DNA of 64,000 nt from Micromonospora trifolii (GTDB lineage Bacteria; Actinomycetota; Actinomycetes; Mycobacteriales; Micromonosporaceae), in assembly GCF_022229005.1 (NCBI RefSeq), contig NZ_JAKKFD010000015.1, positions 62,001 to 126,000 on the forward strand, written 5' to 3'. A program made the translations under genes and the position numbers. The notes beneath the pieces were generated by a model. That model was not told where the DNA came from. It saw only the letters and a program-made list of their open reading frames with translations, and ran no database searches. Below, one piece after another: positions 1 to 8,711 of this stretch; within the stretch, counting starts at the first letter, position 1; each line of letters begins with the position of its first letter.

Positions 1-128
1 ACGACGACGACGGCAACGGGCTCGCCGTCGGCCTCGGTGTGGCAGGTCTCGTCGCCGGTCTCGCCGGCCTGGTGCTGGGCGGGCTGGCGTTCACGCGTAC
101 CCGCCGGGAGCCGGTCGCCAAGGCCTGA
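1..128 (+). CDS. C-terminal end of a membrane-anchored secreted protein (partial)
   Basis: Only the last 41 codons are present; the gene begins upstream of the window. The visible tail is a short acidic stretch (DDDGNG), then about 22 hydrophobic Gly/Ala/Leu/Val residues, then a basic end (TRTRREPVAKA) and TGA. This is the usual C-terminal anchor of an exported protein with its bulk outside the cell. CopC-like and YcnI-like copper proteins of actinomycetes end this way, but the tail alone cannot prove the family. Confidence 0.6.
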   Translation, partial: DDDGNGLAVGLGVAGLVAGLAGLVLGGLAFTRTRREPVAKA

Positions 129-272
129 TCCCTGTTCCACCCGCTGGCCCACCGGATTGTCCGGCGGGCCAGCGTGCTTTCCGGAGCCGATGCCGACCGT
201 GCCGTGGATATCCCCTGATCAGACCGTGTACGTCGGTAAGGTCGGCCGGGTATTTGGCTACGGAGGGGGACG

Positions 273-1307
273 GTGCGGATGCGGTTCGTGCGGGTGATCG
301 CCGGAGTGCTGCTGTTGGTAGTGGGAATTCCGGCGCTGTTCGCCGGTGGCGGGCTGTGGCTGGTGACCCGACACGCCGACCCCGGCGGGTCCTTCGCCGC
401 CCGCTTCGAAACGGTCCGCACGCCCGGTCACGCGGTAGTGGTCACCGACCTCGACCGGTTGCTGCGGCAGGAGGCGCCCTTCGCGCGTACCGCGCAGACC
501 CGGCTGCGCCTGGACGCCCGCAGCACGGGCGGGCCGGCCTTCGTCGGGTTGGCACCCACCGCAGAGGTGCGTGGCTGGCTGGAGGCGACGCCGCACGCCA
601 CTGTCCGCCGGGTGGCGCTGGCCCGGGGTCCGCTGCCGGTCCGGCTCGACCCGGCCGGCCCCGCCGCCGACACCCCGGGCGTCGCGACGCCCGACGGGCC
701 GGTCACGCCGCTGGGCCGGCCCTTCTGGGTACGCGAGGGGATCGGCTCGCTGGAGTGGAGTGCTGACGACCTCGACGGCGAACCCATGAGCCTGGTGGTG
801 ATGCGCCCCGACGGCGAGGCCGACCTTGCCCTGGACCTGCGCGCCGAGTTGCGGGCCGGGTGGACCGGCCCGGCCACCTGGGGTCTGCTGACCGTCGGCG
901 TGCTGCTGGTGGTGTGCGCGGCGCTGCTCCTGCTGCGGCCGCTACGGCCACGCGAGGTGATCTTCGTGGTCGAGCCGGATCAGGTGCCGGTGCTCGCCGG
1001 CCGGCTCGGCGTCACCTCGCTGAGTGGCCTGGGCCCCCGGCAACCGGATCCGACTCCGCCGTTGCCGGCGCGACAACTCGCACCGGTCGGCTCCGGAGCC
1101 CCGGAACCCGCCCGGCCGGCGATCGGCGCGGCACGCGCTGCCACCCTCGCCGACCTGGACGAACCGGTCCGGCTGCCTCGCCCACCGGAGGTGACGCTGA
1201 GTCTCGCCTGGCCGCCGGCCGACACGGACGAGCCCACGGCCCGGCCAGTGGCGGCCGCACCGGGCGACGATCCGGCCCGTGGTGGCCCGGCCGGTGGCGG
1301 TGGGTGA
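273..1307 (+). CDS. Two-pass membrane protein, unknown function
   Basis: This 344-residue protein starts at GTG with a strong purine-rich Shine-Dalgarno (GGAGGGGGA) just upstream. It has an N-terminal hydrophobic segment at about residues 6-30. An extracytoplasmic region of about 160 residues follows, then a second membrane segment around residues 195-218, and a Pro/Arg/Ala-rich cytoplasmic tail that looks disordered. I do not recognise the family. It stands alone, 145 nt after the preceding gene, and is followed by a perfect hairpin terminator, so it is probably monocistronic. Confidence 0.75.
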   Translation: MRMRFVRVIAGVLLLVVGIPALFAGGGLWLVTRHADPGGSFAARFETVRTPGHAVVVTDLDRLLRQEAPFARTAQTRLRLDARSTGGPAFVGLAPTAEVRGWLEATPHATVRRVALARGPLPVRLDPAGPAADTPGVATPDGPVTPLGRPFWVREGIGSLEWSADDLDGEPMSLVVMRPDGEADLALDLRAELRAGWTGPATWGLLTVGVLLVVCAALLLLRPLRPREVIFVVEPDQVPVLAGRLGVTSLSGLGPRQPDPTPPLPARQLAPVGSGAPEPARPAIGAARAATLADLDEPVRLPRPPEVTLSLAWPPADTDEPTARPVAAAPGDDPARGGPAGGGG

Positions 1308-1315
1308 GACGGCGA

Positions 1316-1348
1316 GTGGCCCTCCGCGCTGCCGACGCGGAGGGCCAC
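1316..1348 (+). terminator. Hairpin terminator after the membrane protein gene
   Basis: A perfect 13-bp stem (arms 1316-1328 and 1336-1348) with a 7-nt loop starts 9 nt after the stop codon. There is no T-run, which is normal for high-GC actinomycetes. It lies between convergent genes and may serve both. Confidence 0.7.
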
Positions 1349-1402
1349 CCTCACCGGGGGATCGGTGCTACCCGAGCGACGCTTGAGGTAGATGAGGACA
1401 GG

Positions 1403-2686
1403 TTAGCGCCGAACGTGGCTACTCGGGAGGTCTGTCCAATTGGTGCGATTTTCCGCACTGAGCCCCGAGCGCACCGGCAACGCCGCCAGCAGCAGCAGAC
1501 TGAGCAGCACGTAGGTGTTCTGCACGACGAAGTCCACCGGGTCGTGGGTGCGGACCGGTCCCGCGCCCCAGGCCTGGAACGTCACCACCCCGTAGATGGT
1601 CACGGCGGTGATGCCCAGCGCGAGCCCGGCCAGCCACCGACGCCGGCGTGTCTCGTCCGGGCGGTCGGCGCTCAACGCCGCGTCGGCGAGCAGCACCACC
1701 GCCGGCACGAACCAGTAGATGTGGTGGGTCCAGGTGATCGGGCTGGCCAGGGCGCCGACCAACCCGGTCAACGTCAGGCCCGTCAACGGGTCACCGGCCC
1801 GCGCCGCCCGGGCGGCGCGCCACAGCCCGTAGCCGGCGACGGCGGCGACCACCAGCAGCCAGAGCAGCCGGTCCGGCTTCCCCGGCTCGGTGAACCGGCT
1901 GAGCAGGCCGAACAGCGACTGGTTGCCGACGATGTCGGTGCGTCCGACCCGCTCGGTGGTCCACAGCTCGTGCGTCCAGAACCGCCACGAGTCACCGGGG
2001 GCGATCGCCGCCGCGAGCAGGGTCGCCGCCGCCGCTGTCGCGCTCGCCACCGCCGCGGCCCGCCACCGCCGGGTGGCCAGCAGGTACACGATGAAGATGC
2101 CGGGAAAGAGCTTGAGCGCCGTCGCCAGCCCCACGCCCACCCCGGCCCAGCGTCGCGCCTGCGGTACCGCGAACAGCAGGTCGGCCAGGATCAGCACTAT
2201 CAGCAGCATGTTGATCTGGCCGAAGGTGATCGTCTCGCGGATGCTCTCCACCGCCAGCACCAGCAGGACGGCGGCGATCAGGGTGAACGTTCGGGGCAGG
2301 TCGTGTCGGGCGATCACCGGGGTCACCAGCCACCGAGTGGTCAGCACCACTGCCAGCACGGTGAGCGCCGTGAAGATCGCCACGGTGGCGCCGAGCCGCA
2401 GCAGACCGAACGGCCACAGCAGCAGCGCGCTGAATGGTGGGTAGGTGAAGTACAACTCGCCCTGCACCCGGTCGGGCTGGACGTAGTCGTAGAGCGGGTG
2501 GCCGACGCGCCACCAGTCCATCGCGGACATGTAGATCTTGAGATCGAAGAAGTTGTGCACGAGACCGGGCAGGTACAGCGCTGGCAGCACAGCACCGAGG
2601 GCCACCACCGCTACCAGACGACGGACCGTACGGCCGCCAGGATCGTCTTCGGTGACGGCGGGCGGTGCGACGGGTTCTGCTGGCAC
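1403..2686 (-). CDS. Polytopic glycosyltransferase, GT87-like mannosyltransferase
   Basis: A 427-residue integral membrane protein starting at GTG, with roughly ten hydrophobic segments spread along its length. The first extracytoplasmic loop after TM1 carries an acidic patch (FFDLKIYMSAMDWW) and is followed by TYPPFSALLLWP. This is the pattern of the DUF2029/GT87 family of polyprenyl-phosphate-mannose-dependent alpha-mannosyltransferases (the PimE type). The YPPFSAL motif and the acidic residue in the loop after TM1 are typical of that family. By family knowledge it would transfer mannose to phosphatidylinositol mannosides or other cell-envelope glycans on the outer face of the membrane. The acceptor cannot be read from sequence. 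It is divergent from orn. Confidence 0.8.
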   Translation of the reverse strand: MPAEPVAPPAVTEDDPGGRTVRRLVAVVALGAVLPALYLPGLVHNFFDLKIYMSAMDWWRVGHPLYDYVQPDRVQGELYFTYPPFSALLLWPFGLLRLGATVAIFTALTVLAVVLTTRWLVTPVIARHDLPRTFTLIAAVLLVLAVESIRETITFGQINMLLIVLILADLLFAVPQARRWAGVGVGLATALKLFPGIFIVYLLATRRWRAAAVASATAAAATLLAAAIAPGDSWRFWTHELWTTERVGRTDIVGNQSLFGLLSRFTEPGKPDRLLWLLVVAAVAGYGLWRAARAARAGDPLTGLTLTGLVGALASPITWTHHIYWFVPAVVLLADAALSADRPDETRRRRWLAGLALGITAVTIYGVVTFQAWGAGPVRTHDPVDFVVQNTYVLLSLLLLAALPVRSGLSAENRTNWTDLPSSHVRR

Positions 2687-2758
2687 CCCGAAACCCTAGC
2701 GGTCCGGTCCGCCGAGAGCGCGCAGCCGCGGGGCGTGGGCTGCGCGTAGGCTGTCCCG

Positions 2759-3349
2759 GTGGCTGATCTCCTCGTCTGGATCGACTGTGAGATGACTGGG
2801 TTGGACCTCGGCAGGGACAAACTGATCGAGGTTGCGGCACTGGTCACCGATCCCGACCTCAACGTGCTCGGTGACGGTGTCGACGTGGTCATCCACGCCG
2901 ACGAGGCGGCACTGGAGGGGATGCCGGAAATCGTGCAGACGATGCACGCCAAGTCCGGCCTCACCGAGGAGGTCCGTCGTTCGGCGGTCACCCTCGCCGA
3001 GGCCGAAGACCTGGTCTTGGACTACGTGCGCACCTTCGTCAAGGACCCGCGGACGGCGCCGCTCTGCGGCAACTCGATCGCCACCGACCGGGGCTTCATC
3101 GCCCGGGACATGCCGCGCCTCGACGCGCACCTGCACTACCGGATGATCGACGTGTCGTCGATCAAGGAACTCTGCCGCCGCTGGTACCCGAGGGTGTACT
3201 TCGGTCAGCCGCAGAAGGGTCTCGCGCACCGGGCGCTGGCCGACATCCGGGAGAGCATCCGGGAGTTGGAGTACTACCGGCGCACCGTCTTCGTTCCGCT
3301 GCCCGGCCCGGATGTCGAGACCGCCAAGGCCATCGCCGCCGAACTCTGA
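2759..3349 (+). CDS. orn: Oligoribonuclease (3'-5' exoribonuclease)
   Basis: This 196-residue protein has the DEDDh exonuclease layout. [10 protein letters not shown] near the N-terminus gives the first Asp/Glu pair, an Asp lies in the middle (NSIATDRGF), and [11 protein letters not shown] near the C-terminus gives the catalytic His and last Asp. Length and ends match the family. The enzyme degrades 2-5 nt RNAs to mononucleotides in the cytoplasm, and in many bacteria it also clears pGpG made from c-di-GMP. The start is GTG; a Leu/Val-rich run follows immediately, so no signal peptide is implied. The gene is single and followed by tRNA-His. Confidence 0.97.
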   Translation: MADLLVWIDCEMTGLDLGRDKLIEVAALVTDPDLNVLGDGVDVVIHADEAALEGMPEIVQTMHAKSGLTEEVRRSAVTLAEAEDLVLDYVRTFVKDPRTAPLCGNSIATDRGFIARDMPRLDAHLHYRMIDVSSIKELCRRWYPRVYFGQPQKGLAHRALADIRESIRELEYYRRTVFVPLPGPDVETAKAIAAEL

Positions 3350-3383
3350 CCGCGGCAGTTCGTCCCGGGGAGCAGGGAACCCG

Positions 3384-3415
3384 CTGGACGAGGCGCGCTG
3401 CGGTGTGGCTATTAT
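3384..3415 (+). promoter_or_regulatory. Possible promoter of tRNA-His
   Basis: A -10-like TATTAT (3410-3415) sits 19 nt after a -35-like TGGACG (3385-3390), about 46 nt before the mature tRNA. The local AT-richness is unusual for this DNA. It is a pattern match only. Confidence 0.4.
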
Positions 3416-3460
3416 TGGTCCGCACCCCGCCCGGAGCGATCGTCCGGGCGACGGCGGCAT

Positions 3461-3537
3461 GGTGGCTGTAGCTCAGTTGGCAGAGCACCGGGTTGTGGTC
3501 CCGGTTGTCGGGGGTTCAATTCCCCTCAGTCACCCCA
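3461..3537 (+). tRNA. tRNA-His (GTG anticodon)
   Basis: A complete cloverleaf can be drawn. The acceptor GTGGCTG pairs with CAGTCAC, the anticodon stem CCGGG/CCCGG encloses loop TTGTGGT, and the T-arm contains GGTTCAATTCC. The discriminator is C, with an encoded CCA. The G at position 3461 would be the histidine-specific G-1, pairing with the discriminator C. Both features are diagnostic for tRNA-His. Confidence 0.97.
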
Positions 3538-3550
3538 CTGGTTTCACTGC

Positions 3551-3578
3551 TCAGGCCCCCTCCTCGGAGGGGGCCTGA
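3551..3578 (+). terminator. Hairpin terminator downstream of tRNA-His
   Basis: Perfect 13-bp inverted repeat with a 2-nt loop, 14 nt after the tRNA. A second hairpin with nearly the same core (CCCCCTCC/GGAGGGGG) follows at 3612-3635, so the two can also pair with each other. Confidence 0.75.
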
Positions 3579-3611
3579 GTCGTTGCAGGGGTGAAAGAGG
3601 GGACCACGCGA

Positions 3612-3635
3612 AAGCCCCCTCCGAGGAGGGGGCTT
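3612..3635 (-). terminator. Hairpin terminator of the L,D-transpeptidase gene
   Basis: Perfect 11-bp stem with a 2-nt loop, 13 nt beyond the stop codon of the minus-strand transpeptidase gene. Confidence 0.7.
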
Positions 3636-3647
3636 CCGTCGGGTGGC

Positions 3648-4940
3648 TCAGGCGGTCGGCGTGGGGGACGGGGTGACCGTCCCGGCCGGGGTCGGGGTGG
3701 CGGCGTCCGGGTCGGCCGGAGGCTCGTACGGAAGGGCACTGCCCTTGACGTACTCGTCCCAGCTCATGTTCCAGTCGGTCCAGCCGTTGCCGTTCTGGAG
3801 CTTGCGCTCGGTGCCCTTGACCGTGATCGGGTCGCCGATCTGGGTGTTCTTGAAGAGCCAGTCGCCGTTGGCCATCGACACGTTAACGCAGCCGTGCGAC
3901 ACGTTAGTGGTGCCCTGCTGACCCTCGGACCAGGGTGCCGCGTGGATGAACTCCCCGCCCCAGGTGAGGCGCTGCGCGAAGTCAATCTTGGTGCGGTAGC
4001 CCTCCTCCGGGCCCAGCTCCTCGAACGTGTCGAAGACCGTCTTGCGCAGCTTCTCGATCACGACCATGGTGCCGCTGGACGACGGGGTGCTCTTCTTGCC
4101 CAGGCTGACCGGGATGGTCTTGATCACAGAGCCGTTGCGGGTCACCGTCATCCGCTTGGTCTTGTTGTCCACAGTCATGACCACCGCCGCGCCGATCTTG
4201 ACGTCCACCGAGAGGTCCGCGCGGCCGTACCAACCCGCACCCATCGGCAGGCCGCCGGCCTGTACCCGGTAGGAGACCTTGCTGTCGGGCTTCCAGAACT
4301 CCTTCGGCCGGTACCGGATCTCGGTGGGGCTGACCCAGTGCCAGATCCCCTCCTGCACCGGGGTCGAGGTGACGCTCATCCGGCGCTGCACGTCGTCGCG
4401 GTAGTCCTCCGGGATGGCCCGGCTGAACTTCACGATCAGCGGCATGCCCACCCCGACCACCTGGTTGTCACCGAGGAAGCTGCTCACCCGTACCTGATTG
4501 CCGGGCTTGGCCATGGTGGTGAAGGTGCTGGTCGCGGTGGCCGGACGGCCGTCGTCGCCCTTGGCGGTCACGGTGGCCGTGTAGCTCGTGCCGTAGGCGA
4601 GCGCGCCGGCCGGCAGCCACGACTTGCCGTCCTTGGCGAGGGCGCCCTCGACCGCCTTGCCGGCGGCGTCCTTCAGCTCGACAGCGGTCTCCACGGCGTC
4701 CTTGGTGGTGAAGGTGACGCCGGTGGACGCCGGCACGTCCTTGGCGTCGGCCGCCGGCTCACTGATCGTCGCGGCGGCCTTCGGTGCCGGGTTCTCGCCC
4801 CCGCCGTGCCACGAGGACGGCTTGCCGCCGTCGCCGTCGGTGCAGGCCGAGGTGAAGGCCAGCGCCACGGCGAGGAGCCCCGCCGCGAACACGCGGCGTC
4901 GCCCACCGGGCCTGATCAGCTGGTCCTGGCTAGCTCGCAT
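3648..4940 (-). CDS. Lipoprotein L,D-transpeptidase (YkuD) with Ig-like domains
   Basis: This 430-residue lipoprotein has an N-terminal signal ending in lipobox TSAC. Two Ig-like segments follow at about residues 65-250, a YkuD catalytic domain at about 255-385, and a Pro/Thr-rich tail. The catalytic motif SHGCVN places the nucleophile at Cys351. This is the architecture of the mycobacterial LdtMt2/LppS group, which makes 3-3 (mDap-mDap) peptidoglycan crosslinks outside the membrane and is the target of carbapenems. The ATG start was chosen over an earlier in-frame codon because GAGGGA lies 7 nt upstream and the signal peptide begins there. A paralogue lies directly upstream on the same strand, about 250 nt away, with its own signal peptide. 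Confidence 0.93.
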   Translation of the reverse strand: MRASQDQLIRPGGRRRVFAAGLLAVALAFTSACTDGDGGKPSSWHGGGENPAPKAAATISEPAADAKDVPASTGVTFTTKDAVETAVELKDAAGKAVEGALAKDGKSWLPAGALAYGTSYTATVTAKGDDGRPATATSTFTTMAKPGNQVRVSSFLGDNQVVGVGMPLIVKFSRAIPEDYRDDVQRRMSVTSTPVQEGIWHWVSPTEIRYRPKEFWKPDSKVSYRVQAGGLPMGAGWYGRADLSVDVKIGAAVVMTVDNKTKRMTVTRNGSVIKTIPVSLGKKSTPSSSGTMVVIEKLRKTVFDTFEELGPEEGYRTKIDFAQRLTWGGEFIHAAPWSEGQQGTTNVSHGCVNVSMANGDWLFKNTQIGDPITVKGTERKLQNGNGWTDWNMSWDEYVKGSALPYEPPADPDAATPTPAGTVTPSPTPTA

Positions 4941-5188
4941 GAAGTCCCTCACAGTTGTGGTCGCTGCCCCATCGTCTCTTACTGACGCGCCAGAGCCGGC
5001 CCCGGTTGCCGAGGGTGAACCGAAACACGCATCAATAGTGCCCAAATTCTGCTACTATCCGGCGTTTCGTGAGCCTGGTTCGTCTCCGTACCGGGAGTGC
5101 GGGGGTCGCCGCGCCGTCATCGAGCGGCGGGAGTGCAAGGGTACGCCGGCCCGGCCAACGGCCGAGCCGGCGCAACGATCCCCACGGC

Positions 5189-6451
5189 TCAGACCGCCGG
5201 GCCGGCCCCACCACCGGGCACCGGCAACGCGCTGCCCTTGACGAACTCCGACCAGCTCAGGCTCCACGCCGTCCAACCGTTACCGGCGGCGATCCTGCGC
5301 TCGGTGCCCTTGATCGTGATCGGATCACCGATCCGGGTCTTGTCGAACAACCACCTGGCGTTCGCCATCGACACGTTCACACAGCCGTGCGAGACGTTCT
5401 GCCGACCCTGCACGTGCTCGGACCAGGGCGCGGCGTGGATGTACTCGCCACCCCAGGTGAGCCGCTGAGCGAACTGGATGTCGGTCACGTAGCGGTTGGC
5501 CGGATCCGGGTCGTCGCGGGTGTCGAAGACAGTGGCTTCCTTCTTCTCCATCACCACCATCGTGCCGCTCGACGACGGAGTGCTCTTCTTGCCCAGGCTC
5601 ACCGGGATGGTGCGCACCGCCGCGCCGTTCTCGTACACAGTCATCTTCTTGTTGGCGTTGTCGACCTTCATCTCGAACGACCGGCCGATCTTCGCGGTGG
5701 CCTTGCGGTCGACGTCGCCGTACTTGCCGTTGCTCAACGGCATCCCCGCCAGGGCGATCCGCACGGTGATGGTGGTGCCCGGCTTCCAGTACTCCGGGGC
5801 CCGGTAGTAGGCCTGCGTGCCGTTGCTGACCCAGTGCCACGCGCCCGGCTGCGGCGGGTCGGTCCGGACGAACATCCGCTTCTGCACCGCCGCCCGGTCC
5901 TTCTTCGGGATGCCCGGGTGGAACTCGGTGACCACCGGCATGGCCACCCCGTAACTCTTGTCGTCGAAGAGGTACAGGCCCGAACCGATTGTCGACTTCG
6001 GCTTGGCCATCGTGGTGAAGCTGCTGGTGCCCTGGCTGCTCGTGCCGTCCGACGCGCTCGCCGTCACCGTCGCCGTGTAGCGGGTGCCCCACTTCAGCGG
6101 AGCTGACGGCACCCAGGACGAACCATCGGTGCGCAGCTTGCCCTCGACCGAGCCGCCACCGTCCGCCGTCAGGGTGACAGCCGACACCTTCCCGCCGTCC
6201 GGGAGCTTCGCGCTGATCTCCGTGCTCACCGGCCGGTTCTTCGTGTCGTTGGCCGGGCTCAGCGTGAGCGGCGGCCCGCTCGGTGTGCTCGGTGTCGAAG
6301 GCGCGGCTGAGCCGGGGGTGGCGCTCACGTCCGAGGACGCCCCGCCAACGAATTCCGGCTTCTTCTCGTCGCCGCCGCATCCGGTCAGTGCCAGCGACGC
6401 CGCCAGAGTCAGGGCGCCCACCACCGCCCCGGCTCGCGTGAACCGTGCCAT
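5189..6451 (-). CDS. Lipoprotein L,D-transpeptidase (YkuD), paralogue of its neighbour
   Basis: A 420-residue protein with signal peptide and lipobox LTGC, two Ig-like segments and a YkuD domain. The catalytic motif SHGCVN has Cys357. Long stretches are shared with the adjacent paralogue, for example PVSLGKKSTPSSSGTMVV, VSHGCVNVSMAN and YVKGSALP/FVKGSALP, so the pair arose by tandem duplication. The N-terminal Ig regions differ more than the catalytic halves. The start has GAGGTGGG a few nt upstream. Predicted role: non-classical 3-3 crosslinking of peptidoglycan or anchoring at the cell surface. The intergenic gap is long enough for separate promoters. Confidence 0.93.
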   Translation of the reverse strand: MARFTRAGAVVGALTLAASLALTGCGGDEKKPEFVGGASSDVSATPGSAAPSTPSTPSGPPLTLSPANDTKNRPVSTEISAKLPDGGKVSAVTLTADGGGSVEGKLRTDGSSWVPSAPLKWGTRYTATVTASASDGTSSQGTSSFTTMAKPKSTIGSGLYLFDDKSYGVAMPVVTEFHPGIPKKDRAAVQKRMFVRTDPPQPGAWHWVSNGTQAYYRAPEYWKPGTTITVRIALAGMPLSNGKYGDVDRKATAKIGRSFEMKVDNANKKMTVYENGAAVRTIPVSLGKKSTPSSSGTMVVMEKKEATVFDTRDDPDPANRYVTDIQFAQRLTWGGEYIHAAPWSEHVQGRQNVSHGCVNVSMANARWLFDKTRIGDPITIKGTERRIAAGNGWTAWSLSWSEFVKGSALPVPGGGAGPAV

Positions 6452-6590
6452 GCCCACCTCTGTTCTCGCGTACCTGGCGGACATCGTGCCGCATCACCGC
6501 CGCAACTCACGCCCCGATCTTGGCGGCGGTGGCCGGTTTGGGGCTTTTTGCCGGCAAAGCTCGACCGAAGGGGGGACCCGGGGAACCAGA

Positions 6591-6620
6591 TTGGAGCCCC
6601 TGTTGGAGGGGTGCTAATGT
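6591..6620 (+). promoter_or_regulatory. Likely promoter of the first tRNA-Lys
   Basis: -35-like TTGGAG (6591-6596) and -10-like TAATGT (6615-6620) are 18 nt apart, and the -10 starts 24 nt before the tRNA. The second tRNA-Lys copy keeps the same GTGCTAA-GT core at the same distance, which supports its function. Confidence 0.5.
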
Positions 6621-6638
6621 TCTCTCCGTTGCCGATGA

Positions 6639-6714
6639 GCGCCGCTAGCTCAACTGGCAGAGCAGCGGACTCTTAATCCGCGGGTTCGGGGTTCGAGTCC
6701 CTGGCGGCGCACCA
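6639..6714 (+). tRNA. tRNA-Lys (CTT anticodon), copy 1
   Basis: Acceptor GCGCCGC pairs with GCGGCGC. Anticodon stem GCGGA/TCCGC encloses loop CTCTTAA, reading CTT. The T-arm contains GGTTCGAGTCC, and the discriminator is A with an encoded CCA. The sequence is identical to the second copy 2 kb downstream. Confidence 0.97.
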
Positions 6715-6722
6715 ACGATGAA

Positions 6723-6762
6723 GGTCCTGACCGGGCAGATGTCTGCCGGTCGGGGCCTTTTT
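6723..6762 (+). terminator. Intrinsic terminator after tRNA-Lys copy 1
   Basis: A GC-rich stem (core arms 6729-6739 and 6742-6751, one bulge) is followed by a run of five T residues, which is unusual in this AT-poor DNA and makes this the clearest intrinsic terminator in the window. Confidence 0.8.
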
Positions 6763-6818
6763 CGCGTACGCCGGCGCGGCGAGGTCCGATGCCGGTGGCT
6801 GGACCGCGTCGTGGCAGG

Positions 6819-8498
6819 TCAGCTGGAGGACCGCCGCGGAAGGAGAAGCTCCTCGTGATCGAGTTCACGTTCCAGAACGCGGAGCTCCTCGTCCGGCAGT
6901 CGGCCGGAGTCGCGCCAGCGCACGAGTTCCTCGCGCTGCGCGTCGATGGCCGTCCGCCGGATACGAAGCGCCGCCTCGTACGCGGGTGAGGTGGGCAGCT
7001 CCGACGAGCCGCTCTGCTCCAGAAGGTCCAGCCGCCCGCGGTAGCGCGCCAGTCGGGCCAGCAGCTGCGTACGGGTGGTGTTGACGGCCACCGCGCTGTC
7101 CGGCTCCACCGCGGCAACCTCGTCGAGGCGGGCCAGGGCGGCCTCGACCGCCGCCGAACGGGCCTCGTTGCGTACGCGGGCCTGGTCGGCTTCGTTGGCG
7201 CGCAGGCCCAGCATCCGCACGAGCGGCGCGAACGTCAGGCCCTGCCCGACGAGTGTCACCAGGACGACCACGAAGGTGCAGAACAGCAGGAGGTCCCGGT
7301 CGGGAAAGGGGGCGCCGCTGTTTGTGGTCAGCGGCAGGGTGAAGATCGCGGCCAGGCTGATCACCCCACGGGTGCCGGACCAGCTCAGTGCCACCACCTC
7401 ACGAGAGGTGAGTCGGCGGGCGTTGCGGTCGGCACGCTCGATCTGCCGGGCGCTTCCGGGTTCGTCGGGGTCGTCCTGCTCGGAAATGCCGCCCAGCCGG
7501 GTGTGCAGCGACCGGGGGAGGGACTGGGTCATCACCAGCCACGCGGGACGCAGCAGGAGCACCACGCCCACCGATACCGCGACGGCGATGACGATTGTCG
7601 ACGTGTCGTACTGACGCAGGCCCTTGACGACCTCGGGAAGCTGCTGGCCGATGAGCAGGAAGACGAAGCCTTCGAGGAGGAAGTCGACCAACCGCCACAC
7701 CGCGCTGGTCTGCAGCCGGGCGGCGCCCGAGGTCAGCTGAGGCGTCTTATGGCCAACGATCAGCCCGGCGATCACCACGGCGAGCACCCCGGAGACGTGC
7801 AGTTCCTCGCCCAACAGGTAGGCCACGAACGGTGTCGCGAGCGAGATGGCATTCGACAACAGCGGGTCCGCGGTGAACGGTCGGGCCAGACGTACCAGCC
7901 AGGCCACTGCCGCTCCCACGGCGACTCCGCCGACCGCCGCCAACACGAACTGACCGACCGCGGACGGAAACGAGAACTCACCACCCACCGCGGCGGCCAC
8001 CGCGACGCTGAGCATCGTCAGCGCGGTGGCGTCGTTGAGCAGTCCCTCGCCCTGAATGATCGTGACCATCTTCGGTGGCAGGTTCACTCGGCGGCCCACC
8101 GCCAGGGCGGCCACCGGGTCGGGCGGCGCGATGGCGGCGCCGACCGCAATCCCGGCAGCGAGCGTCGCCCCGGCGACGAACAGGTGGAACCCGATGCCGA
8201 CCAGTACCCCGGTGAGGAGCACCAGCAGCACGGACAGGCTGACCACGATGCGGAGGTTCCGGCGGATGTCCAACAGCGAGGAGTCCAGTGCGGCGCTGTA
8301 GAGCAACGGTGGCAGCACGATCATGAGCACAAGCTCGGGATCCAGGCCGATGTTGGGGCCGGGGAGCAGCGCGTACGCGATGCCGATGAGCGGCAGGAGC
8401 GCCGCGGCCGGTAGACCGGTGCGGGCCGCCACCCACCGCACGACGACGATGACGGCGACAGCGGCGAGCACGAACAACAACATCGAATGGGTGCTCAC
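6819..8498 (-). CDS. Na+/H+ antiporter, CPA1 (NhaP/NhaG) type
   Basis: A 559-residue protein with 12 or so membrane segments in the first 400 residues and a soluble, charged C-terminal region of about 130 residues. The CPA1 signature is present: PPDPVAAL in one half-membrane segment and GEGLLNDATAL, whose ND pair is the ion-binding site of electroneutral CPA1 exchangers. It would exchange cytoplasmic Na+ (or K+) for protons in pH and salt homeostasis. The GTG start is chosen because AGGGGGA lies about 9 nt upstream; an ATG five codons further in is the alternative. The gene lies between two identical tRNA-Lys genes, on the opposite strand to both. Confidence 0.93.
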   Translation of the reverse strand: MSTHSMLLFVLAAVAVIVVVRWVAARTGLPAAALLPLIGIAYALLPGPNIGLDPELVLMIVLPPLLYSAALDSSLLDIRRNLRIVVSLSVLLVLLTGVLVGIGFHLFVAGATLAAGIAVGAAIAPPDPVAALAVGRRVNLPPKMVTIIQGEGLLNDATALTMLSVAVAAAVGGEFSFPSAVGQFVLAAVGGVAVGAAVAWLVRLARPFTADPLLSNAISLATPFVAYLLGEELHVSGVLAVVIAGLIVGHKTPQLTSGAARLQTSAVWRLVDFLLEGFVFLLIGQQLPEVVKGLRQYDTSTIVIAVAVSVGVVLLLRPAWLVMTQSLPRSLHTRLGGISEQDDPDEPGSARQIERADRNARRLTSREVVALSWSGTRGVISLAAIFTLPLTTNSGAPFPDRDLLLFCTFVVVLVTLVGQGLTFAPLVRMLGLRANEADQARVRNEARSAAVEAALARLDEVAAVEPDSAVAVNTTRTQLLARLARYRGRLDLLEQSGSSELPTSPAYEAALRIRRTAIDAQREELVRWRDSGRLPDEELRVLERELDHEELLLPRRSSS

Positions 8499-8711
8499 CT
8501 GGCTACTTCCCCCTGGAGCGGCGCGAGGTTCTTCGGATCCACTGCGGGCTCGCGGCCGAGCCGGCCGCTCGGCGCCGGTGGCGCCGGTCAGCAGTAACGA
8601 GCGTACCCGCGTGATCAACCGGACCTGGCCGACCGGCCCTGCGGCCCGCCCCACCCGTGCGGCGACGGCGTGTCCCGGGACCGTGCTAACGTCTCGTCCC
8701 GTTGTCAGCGA

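Noticed and set aside
860..2749. 629-residue open frame on the plus strand across the GT87 gene
   Set aside because: Antisense to a protein with clear membrane-enzyme signatures; composition (Arg/Gln/His-rich) is a shadow of GC-biased codons.
4941..5188. Possible c-di-AMP (ydaO-type) riboswitch before the first transpeptidase gene
   Set aside because: Searched by eye for conserved ydaO cores; none were found. The leader holds only a weak promoter-like sequence.
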